From: a virus
Reading direction: 5' to 3' (one strand)
Virus record (IMG/VR): IMGVR_UViG_3300046018_000230
Location: 1 to 43,917 of that record
DNA: 43,917 nucleotides
The notes beneath the pieces are model-generated. The model was given only the letters and a program-made list of their open reading frames with translations. It ran no database searches and had not been told where the DNA came from. How positions within the stretch are numbered: the first letter of the stretch is position 1; each line of letters starts with the position of its first letter. Both the position numbers and the translations under genes were made by a program. Shown here in pieces: positions 39,283-43,917 of the stretch.

Positions 39283-40199
39283 AATCCCCCATGACTATCT
39301 GAACATCCTGCCGAGTTGTATTTTGCGACGGTGAGATTACCAAAGTCAGTAGCATTTCCGAGAGTTGCTATGGTCACATAATCAATTGTGTCGGACGCGG
39401 CTGCGATATATCCTCCGCCGAATACGCCACGAATGGAAGACGAACACGAAGCGTTACCATACCTAGCAACCGACAAATTGCCAAAGTTAGTAGCATTTCC
39501 GAGAGTTGCTATGGTCACATAATCAATTGTGTGAACCGCGGCTGCAACGTATCCTCCACCGAATATACCACGAACGGAAGACGAACACCCGGCCAGGAAA
39601 TATCTTGCTACTGACAAATTTCCAAAGGTAGTAGCAGCTCCAGTGGTCGTGATAGTCACATAATCGATGTAGGCAACATATGTTGTAGTTTTTCCTCCAC
39701 CAAATATGCCACGAACCTTAGACGAGAGGCCAGCCAAATCAGATCTTGCATGTGACAAAGCTCCAAATGTAGTAGCATTTCCGAGAGTTGCTATGGTCAC
39801 ATAATCGATTAGACTTGATGGCCCCGTGGTATATCCTCCACCAAATAAGCCACGAACTGAAGAAGATAAACCAGTAAGTTTCTCTCTTGCGAGCGTAAGG
39901 TTTCCGAAGTCAGTAGCATTTCCGAGAGTTGCGGTAGTCACATAATCGATTACATCAGAGAAAGACGACCCAGCATTTCCGCCCCCAAATATGGAACGAA
40001 CTGAAGATGATAAAGCAGCAAGTGAATATCTAGCTAATGTTAGGTAACCAAACGAATGCGCATTTCCCGTCGTAGAAATGGTTATGTATTCTATAACGCT
40101 TATTAATGTGGAAGAATTAAGTTGTCCTCCTCCAAATAACCCACGTCCAGCTGCTGCCGCCGTGGCCAGGATGTGACCAATACGATTTATATAGTTCAT
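39279..40199 (-). CDS. Kelch-like repeat protein (six ~48-residue repeats)
   Basis: 306 aa made almost entirely of repeats of about 48 residues with the pattern SSSVRGIFGGG, I-DYVTIATLGNAT and FGNLxVARY. Six units can be counted, several nearly identical at DNA level (for example near 39350, 39490, 39775 and 39920). The spacing and Gly-Gly-Gly turns fit a beta-propeller of the Kelch/RCC1 kind. It is between the fibre-like 387-aa protein and the coiled-coil protein, so it is probably a distal tail component that contacts host surface ligands. Confidence 0.7.
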   Translation of the reverse strand: MNYINRIGHILATAAAAGRGLFGGGQLNSSTLISVIEYITISTTGNAHSFGYLTLARYSLAALSSSVRSIFGGGNAGSSFSDVIDYVTTATLGNATDFGNLTLAREKLTGLSSSVRGLFGGGYTTGPSSLIDYVTIATLGNATTFGALSHARSDLAGLSSKVRGIFGGGKTTTYVAYIDYVTITTTGAATTFGNLSVARYFLAGCSSSVRGIFGGGYVAAAVHTIDYVTIATLGNATNFGNLSVARYGNASCSSSIRGVFGGGYIAAASDTIDYVTIATLGNATDFGNLTVAKYNSAGCSDSHGGL

Positions 40200-41359
40200 G
40201 GAATCACGAACACCAAAGACATGGTTAGATCAACAGCATCATCATTTGAACCGGCGGCATCAGTTACTATCTCGATGGCCTCACCATAATTAATATCATA
40301 ATTTGTGGTATTTATTCCTACCACCGTTGGAGTCCAAGTCACTGCAAAAGTAAGACCGGCATTAGTGTTATCCGTTCCTACGACCGACCCAGCAATAGAC
40401 GCCGTACCATGAGACTGATTCGCCCCGGTATCTGCGATTCTTACAGTATGATTGATTTGGACACAGTAAGCCTTAGTCAACCCCCACCTAAATTTAGTGT
40501 GGCCATCGGTTGCTAAGAGAGTAGTATTAGCAGCGTCCGCAAAAGCACCAGGAATGAAGAAATCTACTTGAGTCACCCGCGTTGGGGTAGACCAATAAAG
40601 TGATGTTATACTACCACCTAAGGGAGCTCCTGCCAAAGTCAATAAGTTTGAGGTTATGGCAGTTACAATACCGTAATAGGTTGTTCCCCCAATAATATAT
40701 TTTAGACCATATCCTATAAATATCGTGCCGGTAAGGTCCGCGGTCATCGTTAAAGTGGAAGTAGATGCTGGCGTTGCTGTAAAGTGAGTTTCTTGTGTCC
40801 AAGCAGAACTTCCAGCACTAACGCCGACCTCGGATTCAACTCCTCCGCTTGTCTTTTTATAGAGTTTATCATCTGACTTGAAATATAATTTTGCTCTACC
40901 AGAATTCGGTGATGCTGGTGTAGCCACTTCCAAAAGATCAAAAGCAATCTCTCCACTTATACCGGGTCCTACTTCAGATTCTACACCAGCCGACGTCTTC
41001 TTATATAGTTTGTCATCAGTCTTAGAATAAAACATTAATCTTCCGGCCAAAGGAGTGCCGGGGGTAGCAACTTCGGCCAAATTAAGTGCCGTCTCTCCTG
41101 AGAAGTCGCTCATACCCACCAGAGTTTCAACTCCAGCGGAAGTTAATCTATATAGTCGTTCGTCATTGCTTTTTGCATAAATACGAAGTCTTCCGGCTTC
41201 CGGATTCTCTGGAGTTTCTATCTCCAACAAGTCTAATGATTGCTCGCCCGATAATGCATAATCGTCTAATAGTTGGAAGTTGGAGGCCAAGGTAGCTATG
41301 GTATCTCCCTTTTTATCTCCAATAAGAGGCAGAGTCAACCCGAATTTAGAAGTAGTCAT
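40196..41359 (-). CDS. Tail fibre-like protein with three tandem repeats
   Basis: 387 aa. Residues about 35-180 consist of three units of about 48 aa with the core LAEVATPGTPLAGRLMFYSK then DDKLYKKTSAGVESEVG, a phage fibre stem motif. The C-terminal part is a beta domain (STSTLTMTADLTGTIFIGYG, YWSTPTRVTQVDFFIPGAFA, GEAIEIVTDAAGSNDDAVDL) that would form the fibre tip. It starts overlapping the tape measure stop (TAATG). Confidence 0.65.
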   Translation of the reverse strand: MTTSKFGLTLPLIGDKKGDTIATLASNFQLLDDYALSGEQSLDLLEIETPENPEAGRLRIYAKSNDERLYRLTSAGVETLVGMSDFSGETALNLAEVATPGTPLAGRLMFYSKTDDKLYKKTSAGVESEVGPGISGEIAFDLLEVATPASPNSGRAKLYFKSDDKLYKKTSGGVESEVGVSAGSSAWTQETHFTATPASTSTLTMTADLTGTIFIGYGLKYIIGGTTYYGIVTAITSNLLTLAGAPLGGSITSLYWSTPTRVTQVDFFIPGAFADAANTTLLATDGHTKFRWGLTKAYCVQINHTVRIADTGANQSHGTASIAGSVVGTDNTNAGLTFAVTWTPTVVGINTTNYDINYGEAIEIVTDAAGSNDDAVDLTMSLVFVIP

Positions 41360-43917
41360 TATCTTAGTCCTCCGGTCTTAATTTTAATGTCTTTTACGGC
41401 ATGTGGCATGATAGCCCTTGCCAATATCTTTGAATCTAGCACGATGGTTAGGGTTCGGTCTCCTCCGCCGATTGCGCCACCGCTAGAACTTGAAGAACTT
41501 GGTTGTGACTGATCGGAAAACTCTGGGAGGATGGATGCCAATATTCTCATACCCGCGGCTTTGTCGTCAAGAGGTACGATGGCTTCTCTACCAGCTTCTC
41601 CGATCTTCCTTATGGTAGCTTTTGAAAATATGCCTCCTTCTGCCGAAGCCGGGAAATCACTAGGATCTGCATTAGTCATCCAGACGGGCCACGTAGGAGC
41701 ATTCGGACCATTCAGATATTGGTTAAGTCCGGAAGCACCTCCCTGATACCAAGCATTAGCACCATAATAAGATCGTGAAAGAGAAGAAGCAACCGTATCC
41801 ATAGCAACCGTAGCCTTTGAAACAGAAGATACCATCTGAGCCGAAGCACTCACGACCGATGCACCAAACGTGACGCCTGCTCCGATTATTATCTTTCCGG
41901 TAGAATCTACTCCAGTAGACCATATGCCTCCTCCGGTATTAATTGCCGTTATCCAGGAATCCTTAGAAGTATTAACTCCGCCTCCCCATATGCTTGTTCC
42001 ATTAAGTACCGAATCGTTCCAAATACCTCCCGCCTTTGCCGAAGCATTGGTTGTATTATTTGCTGCGGCATTGCTAGCTCCAACGGTTGTATTCCCGGCT
42101 TGTTGAGATGTACCTAAAGTGATGTTTCCTGTCTGTTGGGCCACTCCTAGAGATCGGGTGGCTATTTGGTTCTGAAGATTGTTTTGAGCATTGATATTGG
42201 CCAGATTGGCTGACATGTCCATCTGATTGACCTGAGTAGCTCCCTGGAGACCAATCTGGGATTGTTGCCTGGCACTCAAAATGCCTGTCTGAGAAGCTTG
42301 AGTGGCCCCTTGAGTAAGGGTTCCGACCGCTTTAGTCATGCCTTGATCTAATTGGTTTGATGCTGCTGTATTAAGGGTAGATTGTGATGGAGTAAACCTT
42401 AGACTCGGATCTGGTTTAACAAATGCTATACAAGTTCCCGAGTCGTCATAAACGGCCTTGAATGCTGCTTCATCTAATACCGAATCGTTTTGTGCTCCAG
42501 GAGTAAACTTTAGACTCGGATCTGGTTTAACGAAGGCTACACAGGTACTAGAGTCATCATAAACCGCTTTGAAAGCTGTTTCATCTAACACTGAATTGTT
42601 TTGTGCCGCTGGTGTGAATTTGAGGCTCTTATCTGGTTGAACATATGCGATACATGTTCCCGCATTATTATAAACAGCAGCAAAATCATTTCCTTTTAAT
42701 GCCGGACTGGTTGACAATCCTCCACTTGCGCTGGTCTCTCCGCCTGTACTGCCTTCAGCATTATAACCTCCATTCAGCCAACCCGAATCATTCGGAGGAT
42801 TATTTGAAGTTAAGGGCACAGAGCCAGAGTTTCCTACGCCTTTTGCTACTGATAACGATCTAGCAAAATCCGATCCAGCCATAGAACTATAAAAATCTGC
42901 AAATGTTCTGGATGCCTGTTGAGCACCAGCGATTAACTCATTGCCAGCAGCGGCACCGTCAGATTTTAACCCACTTCCGGTAGCTGCTCCGTCAGACCTG
43001 AATTGAGATCCTGTCGAAGCACCATCGGATTTGAATTGGTTTCCTGCTGCTGCGAACTGCTGTTGAGCTACAGAACCTATTACTGCTATCTTCTGTCCTG
43101 TTTCAGTAAAACCAGTTCGCAAAGCATTTCCACCGGCTGTAGTGCTTGCTACCCATTGTCCGCCAGCTTGAGCAAATTGCTGCTGAGCCACGCTACCTAT
43201 AACAGCTATCTCTTTGCCGCTTGCCGTAAGTCCTATCCTAACTGCATTTCCGCCATCTCTCGTAAAATTGGCACCAACCTGAGCACCAAGAGATAAGGCG
43301 GTTCCTGCTGCTTCACTATATTTCTGTTGGGTTTGGCCAGCGGTGGTTGCGGCCTGGGTTAGAGCCGTTGCCGGTTTGCTGAAATCTATTGTATTCCATT
43401 TGTCTCTTGATGCATCGATTGCCGTTGACCAATTTCCAGCCGTAGAAGTTACGTCGGTTTTGAATGTGGTTGCCGCCTCTGTGACTTTTTGGGAACTGGT
43501 TTCACCAGCATCTTTTGTCTTTTGGGCAGCCGCAATCGCTGCATCACATTCAGCATCCCAAGCAGTTTTCTGCTTACCCATTCCATCGGATTGTAAATCG
43601 TTCCATTTGAATAAGTCGGAGGTTGTGCCTTTCAAGGATTTTGCGGTTTCAGAAGCAGCATCAGAAGCCGCTATAAAGTTATCTAAAGCTTTGTTGCCTT
43701 CCGGAGTGTTAGGAAGACCTCCTGGATTAGTAGCAGCGGGAGCGTTATTGCTCGTTTGCCAAATTCCTTGATTGTTTTTATAATCCGGCCGATTGACAAC
43801 ATCAGGATTGGTGGGGGTTAACGCATTTTTAATATAATCCACGAATGAATTCAAATCTTGCACACTATAAATTCCCAGAGACTGAGTGGTATAACTTCCG
43901 ACCTGACCACCCGCGGC
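41359..43917 (-). CDS. Tail tape measure protein, C-terminal part (continues from 1..1845)
   Basis: The frame is open to base 43917, 18 codons beyond the first possible start (GTG at 43863). It is in register with codon 615 of the piece at 1-1845. Repetitive tracts dominate: GNALRTGFTETGQKIAVIGS-type units near 43060-43230, KSDGA/RSDGA units near 42960-43030, and three 37-aa units (VYDDSGTCIAFVKPDPSL) between about 42400 and 42690. The last 100 residues end SAEGGIFSKATIRKIGEAGR then EAIVPLDD, the typical C-terminus of tape measure proteins. It is followed by the fibre gene. Confidence 0.88.
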   Translation of the reverse strand, partial: AAGGQVGSYTTQSLGIYSVQDLNSFVDYIKNALTPTNPDVVNRPDYKNNQGIWQTSNNAPAATNPGGLPNTPEGNKALDNFIAASDAASETAKSLKGTTSDLFKWNDLQSDGMGKQKTAWDAECDAAIAAAQKTKDAGETSSQKVTEAATTFKTDVTSTAGNWSTAIDASRDKWNTIDFSKPATALTQAATTAGQTQQKYSEAAGTALSLGAQVGANFTRDGGNAVRIGLTASGKEIAVIGSVAQQQFAQAGGQWVASTTAGGNALRTGFTETGQKIAVIGSVAQQQFAAAGNQFKSDGASTGSQFRSDGAATGSGLKSDGAAAGNELIAGAQQASRTFADFYSSMAGSDFARSLSVAKGVGNSGSVPLTSNNPPNDSGWLNGGYNAEGSTGGETSASGGLSTSPALKGNDFAAVYNNAGTCIAYVQPDKSLKFTPAAQNNSVLDETAFKAVYDDSSTCVAFVKPDPSLKFTPGAQNDSVLDEAAFKAVYDDSGTCIAFVKPDPSLRFTPSQSTLNTAASNQLDQGMTKAVGTLTQGATQASQTGILSARQQSQIGLQGATQVNQMDMSANLANINAQNNLQNQIATRSLGVAQQTGNITLGTSQQAGNTTVGASNAAANNTTNASAKAGGIWNDSVLNGTSIWGGGVNTSKDSWITAINTGGGIWSTGVDSTGKIIIGAGVTFGASVVSASAQMVSSVSKATVAMDTVASSLSRSYYGANAWYQGGASGLNQYLNGPNAPTWPVWMTNADPSDFPASAEGGIFSKATIRKIGEAGREAIVPLDDKAAGMRILASILPEFSDQSQPSSSSSSGGAIGGGDRTLTIVLDSKILARAIMPHAVKDIKIKTGGLR

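Noticed and set aside
43343-43771. 142-aa plus-strand open frame
   Set aside because: Antisense of the repetitive Ala-rich tape measure region, which lacks TTA/CTA/TCA codons and therefore leaves the other strand open by chance.
1-43917. CRISPR array, tRNA genes, rRNA, reverse transcriptase or diversity-generating element
   Set aside because: No regularly spaced direct repeats of 25-40 bp in non-coding DNA, no cloverleaf with TTCRA loop and acceptor stem, and no reverse transcriptase motif was found. The repeats seen are all protein-coding.

Overview
The window is a nearly gap-free tailed-virus (siphovirus-like) genome of 43.9 kb. It carries a small and a large terminase, a portal, a scaffold, an HK97-fold major capsid protein, neck proteins, tail tube, tail chaperones, a tape measure protein of about 1467 aa, tail-fibre genes, a primase-helicase and a short regulatory/integration arm. 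No contractile sheath or baseplate wedge genes are recognisable. The tape measure gene runs off position 1 and re-enters at position 43917 in the same frame with no stop. The window is therefore probably a complete, circularly closed genome opened inside that gene. The host is most likely an archaeon of the Methanosarcinales / ANME-2d type. This is inferred from GGTGA/GAGGT ribosome-binding sites together with archaeal-looking TATA boxes, S-layer-like secreted proteins, a papain-like secreted protease in the lysis position, and an integrase C-terminus of the kind I associate with methanogen elements. No sequence search was possible.

Layout. Almost everything is read from the minus strand as tightly packed, often ATGA-overlapping genes. 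From high to low coordinates: 30482-22627 is an early/replication arm (secreted proteins, Cys-rich microproteins, PD-(D/E)XK nuclease, prim-pol/SF3 helicase, an OB-like zinc protein, small HTH proteins). 22482-14467 is packaging and head (TerS, TerL, portal, scaffold, capsid, decoration, neck). 13863-8182 is a receptor-binding and lysis insert (LamG + five-bladed propeller protein, papain-like protease, several tiny membrane proteins, an NlpC/P60-like peptidase). 8157-4840 holds a metallophosphoesterase, tail terminator, a MuF head protein interrupted by an intein, and a gp10-like protein. 4574 down through the junction to 33360 is the tail (two tube-like proteins, chaperones, tape measure, fibres, Kelch-like repeat protein, hub, GH26-collar fibre, two more collar fibres, coiled-coil protein). 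The plus strand carries only a ribbon-helix-helix / ParB-like / integrase-remnant operon (30688-32980), the antisense homing endonuclease (5274-6023) and one small ORF (6796-6978).

The most striking system is in the MuF gene. A 273-residue intein splits the protein ten residues before its C-terminus, and a 249-aa Vsr/EDxHD-like homing endonuclease is encoded on the opposite strand, entirely inside the intein coding sequence and in exact codon-to-codon antisense register. Both strands appear to encode functional protein over 750 bp. Other points worth following are an integrase gene with a clean internal deletion, an eight-residue N-terminal motif shared by two unrelated proteins (one apparently with an ATT start), a protease-based lysis cassette with microproteins, and one accessory beta-domain reused in the tail tube and in a fibre.
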